Assembly (NCBI GenBank): GCA_016722065.1
Contig: JADKGX010000001.1
Coordinates: 186,001 to 250,000, forward strand
Length of the DNA stretch: 64,000 nucleotides
Direction: 5' to 3'
Source: Planctomycetota bacterium
GTDB lineage: Bacteria > Planctomycetota > UBA8742 > UBA2392
The notes below the pieces were generated by a model. It worked only from the letters and a program-made list of their open reading frames with translations, searched no databases and was not told where the DNA came from. The translations under genes were made by a program, and so were the position numbers. This document shows, in pieces, positions 24,231-33,229 of this stretch (within the stretch, counting starts at the first letter, position 1; each line of letters begins with the position of its first letter).

Positions 24231-24770
24231 ATGCCCTTTCTACCGCAATACTCGCAGCGCATCCGGCCAGCCAGGCTGGGCGTGTTGATGGCGTTGATCG
24301 CTGCGGTTGAGGGATTGGGCGGCATTGCCAACAACTTGCTGAATGGCCCGATTACGGTGACTCTGCTGGTCGGCGGCATGATGCTGTTGTTTGCCTGGCT
24401 GGCCGGAGTGTTCTGGGAATTGCGGATCTTGGTTGAGCCCGAAGCCCTTGTTTTGGGCTGGGCTGGCCGGGTTCAGACCCGACTTTCTCGGGCCGACATT
24501 GCCGCTGTCAGCGTTGCCGACTATCCGCTGCGGCGGTTTCTGGGCTGGGGTTGGCGGCGTGCGTCCGGCGGAGACTGGGCGTTCAGTGACCTGGGCCTGC
24601 GCCAGGCCCTGGTGATCAAGCGGCCCAACGGCAAGTCGCTGTACCTCACGTTGCGCGACCCGCAAGCGGCACTGGTGGCAGTGCAGGCGTTTCTGAAATC
24701 GCCAGAACCTGTGCCGGTAGAAACCGCGCCAACAGACGCTTTAGTGGATGCTCCAGCAGCGACGGGGTGA
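24231..24770 (+). CDS. Membrane protein with possible bacterial PH-like domain
   Basis: A 179-residue protein with two hydrophobic helices (LGVLMALIAAVEGLGGI and TVTLLVGGMMLLFAWLAGVFW) followed by a soluble domain. The soluble part reads ILVEPEALVLGWAGRVQTRLSRADIAAVSV ... LVIKRPNGKSLYLTLRDPQAALVAVQAFL, the two-helix plus PH-like layout of YdbS/bPH-type membrane proteins. A short Pro/Thr/Ala tail ends the protein. Likely role unknown; the fold call is by pattern only. It starts five bases after the preceding lipoprotein stop. Confidence 0.5.
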   Translation: MPFLPQYSQRIRPARLGVLMALIAAVEGLGGIANNLLNGPITVTLLVGGMMLLFAWLAGVFWELRILVEPEALVLGWAGRVQTRLSRADIAAVSVADYPLRRFLGWGWRRASGGDWAFSDLGLRQALVIKRPNGKSLYLTLRDPQAALVAVQAFLKSPEPVPVETAPTDALVDAPAATG

Positions 24771-24796
24771 TCTCGCTGGCGAGTGCCCACACCAGA

Positions 24797-24946
24797 TCAG
24801 CGATCGTGTCGGCCCGCCTTGGGTGGCACAACAAGCCATGCGAACATCAACAGGCAATGCAGTACTGCGCCCAGCACCCACAGCCTGTCGGTCGTGTACA
24901 GCGCGCAGATTGCGGCAAACAACGCCAGCCACCACCACCGGGACAT
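24797..24946 (-). CDS. Small two-helix membrane protein (49 residues)
   Basis: A short ORF of 49 codons with a textbook ribosome site (GGAGGTG six bases before the ATG at 24946). The protein begins MSRWWWLALFAAICALY and continues LWVLGAVLHCLLMFAWLVVPPK, giving two hydrophobic helices and a basic C-terminus (KAGRHDR). It lies alone in the 435-base gap between 24771 and 25205, in which I see no other gene. Conservation would be needed to confirm it; the Shine-Dalgarno match and membrane-like composition are the support. Confidence 0.45.
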   Translation of the reverse strand: MSRWWWLALFAAICALYTTDRLWVLGAVLHCLLMFAWLVVPPKAGRHDR

Positions 24947-25205
24947 GGCACACCTCCGGTCCGGAGCGCCTTAGGCCGCATCGCACGGCCACGGCAGACT
25001 CTACTGCAAGGCTACGGCTGTGGCGGTTCCGGGCGATTCCAATCGCGGCGGCCCTTTGCACTGCTGTTTGGCAGGCGATTTTGACCGGGCCATCCGTAGA
25101 AGCAGCGACCCCGGCGAAGTGCCGGAAACCCATGTAGTGCTTTGGGTTGGGCCCGCCGTGTCGTAAGATGTCTCGGCCTGAAACTCTGGGCCAAACGGAG
25201 CTTGT

Positions 25206-27719
25206 ATGCGCCTATGCCTTTTTGCCCTGTTGCTGTGCTTATGTGCCCTGCCCCTGTCAGCCCAACCCAAGCAGCCTGTGGACATGGCTGTCGGGTACCC
25301 CAGCACGACGCTGGTGTACGGCGTAGGAAGCATTGAGGCCTTTGGCGACCCCGCAAACCTGGAAAGCATGCTCAAGGGCATGGGCGGCGACCTGAAGATT
25401 CCAGACTTGAGTAACCTGATCGCGGAAAAGCTGGAGCTGACCCTCAGCAAAGAAGAATTGCGCGACCTGGCGCGTGGCTCGAAGCGCGTTTCGGCAGGCA
25501 TGCTGGACATTGGCATCAAGGGCCCCAAGTTGCAGTTTATTCTGGAGCACAAAGATCTTTCGGCACTGCACCGGGCGCTGCTGGAGGCCGCAAAAGCAGG
25601 TTCAGAATCTGTGCGCACCGCCGAAGAGTACGACGGCATCACGATCTTTAACTTCTATTTGGCGCTGTCGGGGGATTCCAACGACGAGCTGATGAGCGAG
25701 ATCAACCCCTTCAAGGGTTGGCTTGACGAAATCGACCTGCACGCCGCGATTTTGGACAACCGCTATTTGATCTTGTCCGGAACGGCAAGCGGCTGCAAAG
25801 ACGCCATTGATGGCCTTCTGTTTCCGGAAGATCCGGCCGACACCCTGCTCGGCAACAAGCGCTACACTGAGTCGCTGAGGGACTTTGCAAACCCGGCCGC
25901 GCTGCTGTTTGTCAACGTGCAGGCCGTGATTACCACCATGGAACGCCTGTCCGGCGACAAAGGCAGCAACCCGCTGCTGGACGACTTCGTGCGTTATTAC
26001 CTGCAAAGCCTGGTTGGCGACACCGAAATCGACGCCGCATTCCTGACCGAACTGACCCAATACGAGCAGTTCAAGAGCTTCGCTGCCGCCATGTGGCTGC
26101 CCGAAAGCACGGGTGATTCCCTGGCCCAGGCACGCATTGAGGCGCGCCTGTCGTTCCACAACACGCCCGGCTGGCTGGACGCGCTGCGCGCGGAGCCCAA
26201 GCCCATGCCCATGCTGGACCTGCTGCCCCGTGACACCATCTTTGCCGCCACCAGTTGCGTCGATGACTTCGACAAGCTGTACAGCCAGTGCAAGGGCTTT
26301 GTGCTGGGCCGGGCGCGCGAAGCTGGCAAAACCAAGCTGATCGACGCCTGGGCCAACTTTGAATCCAAGGCGGAAGGCGAAGGCCGCGACATTCGCAAAC
26401 TGTGGAAGCAGTTGGGCCAAGGCCAGGCCTTTGTAGTCGTACCCGGCGGCAAGGGCGACGAAAACGACTCCGATGCGATCGTGAATTCCGGCTATGCCGT
26501 GCTGCTTGGGTTGAAGGACTGGAAGCAGGCGGAAGAGTTCTTCTACGAGGAGTTTCTGCCCGGCAAGATGGGCAGCGGCATGCGGTCCATGGAGGGTGAG
26601 TTGGGCCCGGTCAACGTCATTGATGGGATAGAAATCCACGGGGCGTCCGGCAGCGAAGAGGCTTTTGCGTTCGTTCCGGGCCAGGGCAAGCAGGGCGTGC
26701 TGATGATGGGCCAGCGCAAGGCCCTGGCGCACATTCTTGCAACACGCAGCACCGGCCAAAACGTGGCTACACACCCCAGTTTTGTCAGCGCCCGCGCCGC
26801 CATGTGGGAAAAGCAAAACCTGGGCGTCTACATCAATGTGGGCAAGGTACTGGAAGCGATGGCGCTGGCCTTTGATTCCTATTCGCGCAACATGATGATG
26901 TTCGACGAGGAAGGCGAAGAAACCCCCGAGGACCGCGACGACGCCGAAAAAGACCGCAACCCGATTCCACGCCTGGCACGGTTCTTTTCCAACGCTGTGC
27001 TGCTGGGTGGTTCACGCAGCGGCGACACAGCGATTGAGCTTCGCTTTACCGCGGCAGGTGTGCCTCCGGTGGGGCAGTTCAAGGAACTTGCCGAACACTA
27101 CCGCGACGTGGGCCGCAACTTTGAAGTACGTGACGACCTGCTTCGCGTGCGCCAGGCCGCAATCACCCACCTTGTGCTCAAGAACCGGCCCGCCCTGGAA
27201 CGAAACGAGTTGGTCAAATCGGGCCACCTGGCCCGCCAGGAATGGGGCATTGACCCCTATGGCGCAGAGGGCGAAACCCCCAGCACGCGCGGGTACAAGC
27301 TGGCCGTAGTGCCAAATGACGTGGATATTCGTCAGGCGATTTTGTTGGCCTACCAGGAAAAGCCCGGCCTGGCTGGAAACTCGCTGGCGATTCTGTGGAA
27401 CAATCACGTTGTCTCGCTGACCCCGGATCAACTGAAGGACGCCATTGAGCGCGCAGCCAAAGGCGAGATCATCGACGACGAAGTGTACCGTAATCCACTG
27501 GAGCCGTTGTTCAAGTTGCGCTCGGAAGAAGACATCATTGAAGAGCCCATGGAAGATCCCAGCGGCGTCGAGGTGGTGGTGATCGACGACGAGGGCGAGG
27601 AATCAACCATCGACGTGTCCGAAACCAACACGGGCGACGAGGTGGAGAGCATCCTGAACCAGCCCAAGAAGCCAGACGACGAGATAGAGCCAGGATCCGA
27701 ACCCAAAAAAGAAGAATAG
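25206..27719 (+). CDS. Large exported protein, function unknown
   Basis: An 837-residue secreted protein with signal peptide MRLCLFALLLCLCALPLSAQ. The mature part is a long alternating alpha/beta region (VYGVGSIEAFGDPANLESMLKG ... TIFAATSCVDDFDKLYSQC ... GYAVLLGLKDWKQAEEFFYEEFL). It resembles large planctomycete proteins annotated as DUF3352-like, but I cannot confirm that. Central segments contain acidic inserts (FDEEGEETPEDRDDAEKD), and the C-terminus is strongly acidic (DEIEPGSEPKKEE). The next gene, 26 bases downstream, encodes a protein of similar size, signal, layout and charged tail; the two look like distant paralogues in one operon. Confidence 0.7.
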   Translation: MRLCLFALLLCLCALPLSAQPKQPVDMAVGYPSTTLVYGVGSIEAFGDPANLESMLKGMGGDLKIPDLSNLIAEKLELTLSKEELRDLARGSKRVSAGMLDIGIKGPKLQFILEHKDLSALHRALLEAAKAGSESVRTAEEYDGITIFNFYLALSGDSNDELMSEINPFKGWLDEIDLHAAILDNRYLILSGTASGCKDAIDGLLFPEDPADTLLGNKRYTESLRDFANPAALLFVNVQAVITTMERLSGDKGSNPLLDDFVRYYLQSLVGDTEIDAAFLTELTQYEQFKSFAAAMWLPESTGDSLAQARIEARLSFHNTPGWLDALRAEPKPMPMLDLLPRDTIFAATSCVDDFDKLYSQCKGFVLGRAREAGKTKLIDAWANFESKAEGEGRDIRKLWKQLGQGQAFVVVPGGKGDENDSDAIVNSGYAVLLGLKDWKQAEEFFYEEFLPGKMGSGMRSMEGELGPVNVIDGIEIHGASGSEEAFAFVPGQGKQGVLMMGQRKALAHILATRSTGQNVATHPSFVSARAAMWEKQNLGVYINVGKVLEAMALAFDSYSRNMMMFDEEGEETPEDRDDAEKDRNPIPRLARFFSNAVLLGGSRSGDTAIELRFTAAGVPPVGQFKELAEHYRDVGRNFEVRDDLLRVRQAAITHLVLKNRPALERNELVKSGHLARQEWGIDPYGAEGETPSTRGYKLAVVPNDVDIRQAILLAYQEKPGLAGNSLAILWNNHVVSLTPDQLKDAIERAAKGEIIDDEVYRNPLEPLFKLRSEEDIIEEPMEDPSGVEVVVIDDEGEESTIDVSETNTGDEVESILNQPKKPDDEIEPGSEPKKEE

Positions 27720-27745
27720 TCCGACCCACGATACCGGAGACCCGC

Positions 27746-30529
27746 ATGACCCGATGCACGCAGCTTTTGATGGGACTCGCCCTGTTGCTTCTGGCTGCGC
27801 CACTGGTCGCGCAGCAGAAAGACGTTGGCGAAGGCGACCTGATCCCGCGTAACGGCACTTTGATGTACATGGTCAGCGACCGGCCGGACGTGCTGTACCG
27901 GCTGTTCGGTGTCGACAAGAAAGGCGCGTGGCGGCTGCGCTCACTGGTGCAGGACAGCCTTAACAAGGAATTTGAAAACAAGGCCGACACAGAAGAAGCC
28001 CGCAACGCCCAGGCGATTCTGGATTACATTTTCGGCAGCTACGAAAACCTGGACCAGGTGGAGTTCGGGCTGGTTGACGTAACCCTGGACGGCCCGAAGT
28101 ATCTGCTGCACCTCAAGCTCAAGCCTGGCAAGAAGGTGGATCTCAAACCCGTATTCTTGAAGGAGTTTCTCAACCGCACGGTCGACTATCGCGACACCCA
28201 GTATCTACTGTATCGCGTCGACAACGGTGCGCCTGTTGCCCCCGACGAAGAAAAATCGCGCGATGGTGCAGGCAAGGATGGCAGCAAGGACGGCGGCAAG
28301 GAAAACCCCGACGGCCCCTCCACTGGTCCCCGCCCCAAGAAGTACTTCGGCATGAACCGCTACTACGTGGCCAACGTGGGCGGCAGCATTCTGGTTTCGA
28401 ACTTCGAAAGCACGATTCGCGAAAGTATTGACCGCTTCAACGACCGCGACACCAGCGAGTCTCTTTCCGGTCGCGCTGAGTTTGTCGAATGGCGTGCCAG
28501 CCGTACCCGCCACGATCTTTCCGTGTTTGTGGTTGGTCGCGAAATCCAGAACTTGATTGAACGCCTGATGCCCAGCAAGGAACAAGCTGGCGTGGACGCC
28601 CAGAAGGTGTATTCGCAGATCGACGCCTGGCTGCAGTTCCGCGAGTATCGCTATGTCGTGCTGGACATGGACTACGAAGAAGCCGTTCGCGGCGTCACGA
28701 TTGCAGCCACGCTGAAGACCCGCCGGCCAACCAAGTTTCTTGAAAAGTTCGCCATCGATTCCAAGAAGTTCACGGCCCTGCGCTATGTGCCGACTGGCGC
28801 GGTGTTCACCATGGGCGCCCAGATTGGCGATGCGACCCAGACATGGACCAACCTGGTTGATCTGGCCCGCGACATGGAAAAGATCAGCCACGAACTGGAA
28901 CCCCTGGGCCTGCTGCCCTGGGACTCGCGCAAGAAAGACGACCAATTTCCGCCCGATGCCCCGCCAAGACTGCCCCCAGATGAAGGCAAGTCCACTCCCC
29001 CCAAAGGCGAGGACAACCCCTGGCTGCCAAAAAGCATCGGCCCAATCGGCGCGCTGGAGGACCTGGGGCGCTTTCTGAAGGAACAGGAAGAACCCAAGAC
29101 CGGTCCCGAAGGCACCGATGCCACAGAGCCCAGCGAAGACAAGTTCGAAAAGGCCATGCGGGAACTGGATGAGGCCCTGGCCGAGTTTGGCACCAACCGC
29201 AACGAGTTGCTTAGCGTGCTGGGTGACCAGGTGATCGTGTTTGCAGCCATGGATGTCGAACGCGCCAAAACCACCTATCGCAGCGGCATGGCGGACTTGA
29301 TGCGTTCGGCCAACATTGGCGCTGTGATTCTGCTCAAGGATCCCGCAAAGGCCGCACAGATCATTGCCCGCGCCCGTGAAAAGGACCCCCAGGGCACCTT
29401 CAAGGGCATGCAAGAAGTGCCCTACAACGGCGTCAACTTCCAGGTCAGTCCCTCGCGCCCCTATGGCTATGCCATTACGAGCGACGCGCTGCTGATCACC
29501 ATGGCCATGGGCCTGCCTGATGAAGACGCCACGGGCCCGATTGTTGCCTCGCTGAAATCCATGGTCGACTCCGCCCAAAAAGGCGAGCGCAAAGGCTTCA
29601 CGGCCGAAGGCAGCAAGTTTGTCGAAATCAACTGGGGCGCCATCGCCCGCATTGAAGGCGAAGCGATTGACAGCAACGCCCGCAAGCTGGACCGCTTTGC
29701 ACGTCCGCCCATGGACAAGAGCCTGAATACCCACATGACGGACTTCACCTTTGCCATGCGCACCCGCGAGGCCAAGGACAGCATTGAACTGGCTGTGCGC
29801 GTCACCGGCCTGCCCGATTTCGGGGCCATGTTCGAAGCCAGCAAGGAAATGATCTTTGAAGGGGGCGCCGGCAACCGCGAAGCATACAGCTACGGTGAAG
29901 AGAACTTGCGCAACCTGGCCCAGGTGCTGCGCAAAGAAGCAGACGACAAGGGCGCCATGGACCTTGACGCAATGGTCAAGGCCGGAAAGTTGCGTGCCGG
30001 TGCGTTGCAGACGCCCTTTGACAGCCGCTGGCAGGGCGACCACCAGAAACTGGGCTGGGTCACACTGGACCAGGTCAAGCGCGACGAGAAGGGAGACCTG
30101 CCCAAATGGGTCGACAAAGACGCTGCCACAATCATTGAAACCAACGAAAAAGCGGCCTTCCGTTCCTTCGTACTCGCCGGTGGCGACATGGCCGACCGTA
30201 TTCGCAACTACGAATCAGGCTTCATAGTGGCCTGGCAGGAAAAGGCCGAAACCCTGGGCGGGCACATGGTGCTGTACGCCGACGGCCAGGTGGGTTGGCT
30301 GCACGCCGACACCTTCAAGCAGGCCCGGAAATTGAACGCCGAAGGCAAGCCCGTGCCAGCAGCCGATCGCTGGGACGCCGAAGAGAAAGATAGTCGCGCA
30401 AAACGCCCCGACGACAAGCCCAAAAGCGATCCGAACCCCTGGCTGCCAGAAGGCGGCGGCACAGGCGGAGAAAAGAAGCAACCTCCCAAGCGCGAAGAAG
30501 GCGAAGGCATCGGCCGCCCCAATGACTAA
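27746..30529 (+). CDS. Large exported protein, function unknown
   Basis: A 927-residue secreted protein with signal peptide MTRCTQLLMGLALLLLAAPLVAQ. Like the preceding gene product it starts with a strand-helix unit (RNGTLMYMVSDRPDVLYRLF) and contains repeated sections of the type VIFAAMDVERAKTTYRSGMADLMRSANIGAVILLKDPAKAAQIIARARE. Two hydrophilic low-complexity linkers are present (near residues 170-195 and 385-450) and the C-terminal ~60 residues are rich in Lys, Asp, Pro and Gly. The segment AETLGGHMVLYADGQVGWL near the end resembles the H-X9-DG type prepilin-like tail seen in planctomycete DUF1559 proteins. Function unknown. Confidence 0.7.
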   Translation: MTRCTQLLMGLALLLLAAPLVAQQKDVGEGDLIPRNGTLMYMVSDRPDVLYRLFGVDKKGAWRLRSLVQDSLNKEFENKADTEEARNAQAILDYIFGSYENLDQVEFGLVDVTLDGPKYLLHLKLKPGKKVDLKPVFLKEFLNRTVDYRDTQYLLYRVDNGAPVAPDEEKSRDGAGKDGSKDGGKENPDGPSTGPRPKKYFGMNRYYVANVGGSILVSNFESTIRESIDRFNDRDTSESLSGRAEFVEWRASRTRHDLSVFVVGREIQNLIERLMPSKEQAGVDAQKVYSQIDAWLQFREYRYVVLDMDYEEAVRGVTIAATLKTRRPTKFLEKFAIDSKKFTALRYVPTGAVFTMGAQIGDATQTWTNLVDLARDMEKISHELEPLGLLPWDSRKKDDQFPPDAPPRLPPDEGKSTPPKGEDNPWLPKSIGPIGALEDLGRFLKEQEEPKTGPEGTDATEPSEDKFEKAMRELDEALAEFGTNRNELLSVLGDQVIVFAAMDVERAKTTYRSGMADLMRSANIGAVILLKDPAKAAQIIARAREKDPQGTFKGMQEVPYNGVNFQVSPSRPYGYAITSDALLITMAMGLPDEDATGPIVASLKSMVDSAQKGERKGFTAEGSKFVEINWGAIARIEGEAIDSNARKLDRFARPPMDKSLNTHMTDFTFAMRTREAKDSIELAVRVTGLPDFGAMFEASKEMIFEGGAGNREAYSYGEENLRNLAQVLRKEADDKGAMDLDAMVKAGKLRAGALQTPFDSRWQGDHQKLGWVTLDQVKRDEKGDLPKWVDKDAATIIETNEKAAFRSFVLAGGDMADRIRNYESGFIVAWQEKAETLGGHMVLYADGQVGWLHADTFKQARKLNAEGKPVPAADRWDAEEKDSRAKRPDDKPKSDPNPWLPEGGGTGGEKKQPPKREEGEGIGRPND

Positions 30530-30551
30530 CGAACTGGCTGGACACAAAGCA

Positions 30552-30582
30552 GCGCAGCCCTTGGGCTGCGCCGCTTTTCTTT
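30552..30582. terminator. Intrinsic terminator between convergent genes
   Basis: A perfect 9-base stem (GCGCAGCCC / GGGCTGCGC) with a TT loop at 30552-30571 is followed by CCGCTTTTCTTT on the plus strand. It ends the two-gene exported-protein operon and may also serve the convergent gene at 30605. Confidence 0.8.
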
Positions 30583-30604
30583 GCAATCGGTCTGTCTGCG
30601 GCCA

Positions 30605-31090
30605 TTAGGCCGCAAGGGCCGATTCCATCTCGTGGCGCCGGAACCAGTGGATGTCCTTGGCCTTGACGCCCTCGTGTATCAGTTGCTTGACCAATTCGCC
30701 AGCGCGCTTGCGTGAGTCAAACTGTTGCACGTTGAGGCAGCCGTCAGCCGTGCGGTACAACACCATGTGGCCGCGAATCTCGGGCAGGGTCACCTTGTCA
30801 CGGTCGATGCCGCGACGCCCCCGCACGGCCAATTTCTTGCGGCGTTCTCCGCGCGACTTCTTTTCCCGTGACAGATCCAGACTGCTGGCTTCCCACGTGG
30901 GCTCGTCGCGGAACAGTTCCTCCCACACCCGATCAAACGTTCCGCCCACAAAAGCCTCGCGCAGGCGTTTGACCTCAACAAACCCTACGCCCTTGCCGAA
31001 TTTGTCGCGCAAGGCCGCGGAAAGTTCACCGGCCTTGATGTCGATGTTTGCGGCGAAGCTGTCGCCTACGAATTTCTTGCGTTGGTTCAT
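30605..31090 (-). CDS. Hypothetical cytoplasmic protein
   Basis: A 161-residue basic protein with no signal peptide. The ATG at 31090 has GGGGAG eight bases upstream and is preferred to an upstream in-frame codon. Visible features are KKFVGDSFAANIDIKAGELSAALRDKFGKG at the N-terminus, a Lys/Arg-rich centre (LSREKKSRGERRKKLAVRGRRGIDRDK) that could bind nucleic acid, and a C-terminal FDSRKRAGELVKQLIHEGVKAKDIHWFRRHE. I do not recognise the family. It is monocistronic and divergent from the radical-SAM gene. Confidence 0.55.
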   Translation of the reverse strand: MNQRKKFVGDSFAANIDIKAGELSAALRDKFGKGVGFVEVKRLREAFVGGTFDRVWEELFRDEPTWEASSLDLSREKKSRGERRKKLAVRGRRGIDRDKVTLPEIRGHMVLYRTADGCLNVQQFDSRKRAGELVKQLIHEGVKAKDIHWFRRHEMESALAA

Positions 31091-31358
31091 GTGCGCTCCC
31101 CTGGCGGGCGGGCCGCCTGTGATGAGATTCGCCGCCAATGCGGCAGTCGTGTCTCGGCCTGAGTCATGTCAGGCCGCGGACCATTCGGCAGAATCCGAGA
31201 CGAGACTTTAGAGGCAACTGCAAGTCGTGACGGCGCGCAGGGATGCACGAAATTACCGGACACACATGGGCAAGAATTATCCAGCCAATGGGGATTGTGC
31301 CGCTATGATGCCCAGTTGCGTCGGCAGCTTGACTGCCGCGATTTCGAGGGGATCGATC

Positions 31359-33149
31359 ATGGTTACAACCAGCACAGCCATCACCGCCAAAAAGAAGAAG
31401 ATCTTGATGGTGTACCCGAAGTTTCCGCCTTCGTTCTGGAGCTTCGGCTTCATCAAGGACATCGGCGGTTTCAAGACCATCATGCCGCCTATTGGCTTGG
31501 CGACAATCGCCGCGCTGACGCCACCCGAGTTCGAATGCAAAATCGTGGACGAAAACATTGAAGAAATCGACTTCGATGAAGAGTGCGACATCGTGGCCAT
31601 GTCCGCGATGGCCATCTGCGAAAAGCGCCTGTTTGAGGTAGCCGACGAATTCCGCCGCCGTGGCAAGCTGGTCTGCATGGGCGGCCCCATCTGCAACGTG
31701 CTGCCGGAACGCTGCCGCCCCCACTGCGACATTCTGTTTGAGGGCGAAGGCGAATACACCTGGCCCAAGTTCCTCAACGAATGGCTGCAGGGCACGCACA
31801 AGAACCACTACGTACAGGAAGAAAAAATCGACATGCGGGACAGCCCCGGCTCGCTTGTCAACTTGTTCAAGACCAAGGCTTACCGCCTGGGGTGCATTCA
31901 AACCACGCGCGGCTGCCCGTTTTCATGTGAGTTCTGCGACATCATTGTCACCTACGGCCGCAAGGTCCGCAGCAAGCCCGTAGAGAACGTGGTCAAGGAA
32001 CTGCAGGTGTGGGCCGACGCTGGCGTTGATTTCATCACGATCGCCGACGACAACCTGGTCGGCGACCGCGTGTACGCCAAGAAAATGCTAAAGGCGGTGG
32101 GCGACTGGAACCGCGCCCGCAAAGTGCCAGTCAGCTTCTATGTCGAGATGTCCGTCGACGCCTGCCGTGACAAGGAACTGCTGGAACTGATGCGCTGGGC
32201 CAACGTAACCGAGGCCTTTTTGGGCATTGAGACGCCACGCGCAAGCTCGCTCAAGGAAACCAAGAAGTTCCAAAATGCCGCCACGCCCTTGGTCGACGCG
32301 ATCCGGATTATCCAGAGTTACGGCATGGTCACCGTCGCCGGCATGATTGTCGGTTTTGACAACGACGACAAAGATATCTTTGAGGACCAGTACAGGTTTC
32401 TGCAGGAAGCGGGTATCCCGATTGTCATGCTTGGCATACTGCAGGCCATTCCGCGCACGCCGCTGTATGAGCGTCTGGAAAAAGCGGGCCGTTTGCGCAG
32501 CGCCGCACAAGGCAACAACACGCTCAGCTTCACCAACCTGGTGCCGCTGAACATCAGCTATGAAGACCTGATCAACGGTTATCGCGAGTTGTTCGCGCGC
32601 ATTTACACCTGGGAGGCCGTGGGCGACCGCTGGCTTTCCAACGTGCGCCAGTGGGGCAAGCACCGCTTGGTGCCCAAGAACCCCGCGGGCCGTGAAGGTG
32701 AACATAACCACGTGGACGACCCCAAGCGGCAATGGTTGCAAAAGCCGATGGGCCGGCCCAAGCCTCACCTGCTGGCGGCCACGTTCAAGATTGCCAAGTA
32801 CTATCTGCTGGGCGGCAGTGCCAAGCGCAAGTTTGCCTGGCGCATGATGTGGAACACGTTCAAGCTCGCCCCAAGCGCGCTGTTACAGACCTTCAGCTAC
32901 ATGGCGTATTTCATTCACTTGCGTGAATACGCCGACAAGGTCGTGGCCAAGGAATACAAGTTTGATTACGCCCTGACTGATGTGAACACCACCAACAACA
33001 AGTTTGGCGAAGGCGGTGGTTTCAACATGGTCAAGAAGGAAAAGGCCCTCAAAGAAAAGATCAACGTGCACGACGCCTATGAGGGCGCGGCAGTCACACC
33101 CGATATCGCCGAAACACTGGCCAGCGCTGGGGCAGCCAGCAAGTCCTAG
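31359..33149 (+). CDS. B12-binding-domain radical SAM protein (HpnP/HpnR-related)
   Basis: A 596-residue cobalamin-dependent radical SAM enzyme. The B12-binding Rossmann domain spans ~14-150 (KKILMVYPKFPPSFWS ... MPPIGLATIAALTPPEFECKIVDEN). The radical SAM cluster motif is C186-x3-C190-x2-C193 in TTRGCPFSCEFCDII. Segments FITIADDNLVG, AFLGIETP and VAGMIVGFDNDDKDIF, and the C-terminal DUF4070-like region, resemble the group containing the hopanoid 2- and 3-methylases. Methylation of an unactivated carbon is therefore likely, but the substrate cannot be read from sequence and no hopanoid genes are nearby. The ATG at 31359 has GAGGGG upstream. A strong terminator follows. Confidence 0.85.
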   Translation: MVTTSTAITAKKKKILMVYPKFPPSFWSFGFIKDIGGFKTIMPPIGLATIAALTPPEFECKIVDENIEEIDFDEECDIVAMSAMAICEKRLFEVADEFRRRGKLVCMGGPICNVLPERCRPHCDILFEGEGEYTWPKFLNEWLQGTHKNHYVQEEKIDMRDSPGSLVNLFKTKAYRLGCIQTTRGCPFSCEFCDIIVTYGRKVRSKPVENVVKELQVWADAGVDFITIADDNLVGDRVYAKKMLKAVGDWNRARKVPVSFYVEMSVDACRDKELLELMRWANVTEAFLGIETPRASSLKETKKFQNAATPLVDAIRIIQSYGMVTVAGMIVGFDNDDKDIFEDQYRFLQEAGIPIVMLGILQAIPRTPLYERLEKAGRLRSAAQGNNTLSFTNLVPLNISYEDLINGYRELFARIYTWEAVGDRWLSNVRQWGKHRLVPKNPAGREGEHNHVDDPKRQWLQKPMGRPKPHLLAATFKIAKYYLLGGSAKRKFAWRMMWNTFKLAPSALLQTFSYMAYFIHLREYADKVVAKEYKFDYALTDVNTTNNKFGEGGGFNMVKKEKALKEKINVHDAYEGAAVTPDIAETLASAGAASKS

Positions 33150-33170
33150 CAAGCGATTCTTTTCACAGCC

Positions 33171-33205
33171 ACCGGGAACAGTCATACTGTTCCCGGTTTG
33201 CTTTT
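33171..33205 (+). terminator. Intrinsic terminator
   Basis: A perfect 12-base stem (ACCGGGAACAGT / ACTGTTCCCGGT) with a CAT loop at 33171-33197 is followed by TTGCTTTT. It ends the radical-SAM gene 21 bases after its stop. Confidence 0.88.
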
Positions 33206-33229
33206 AACGACCCGACCAGGAACGCACTC

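Noticed and set aside
24741..25133. 130-residue minus-strand frame in the 24.8-25.2 kb gap
   Set aside because: No ribosome site or hydrophobic pattern; the 49-residue ORF in another frame has both.
28205..30043. 612-residue minus-strand frame
   Set aside because: Antisense shadow of the 927-residue exported protein; no domain, signal or ribosome site.
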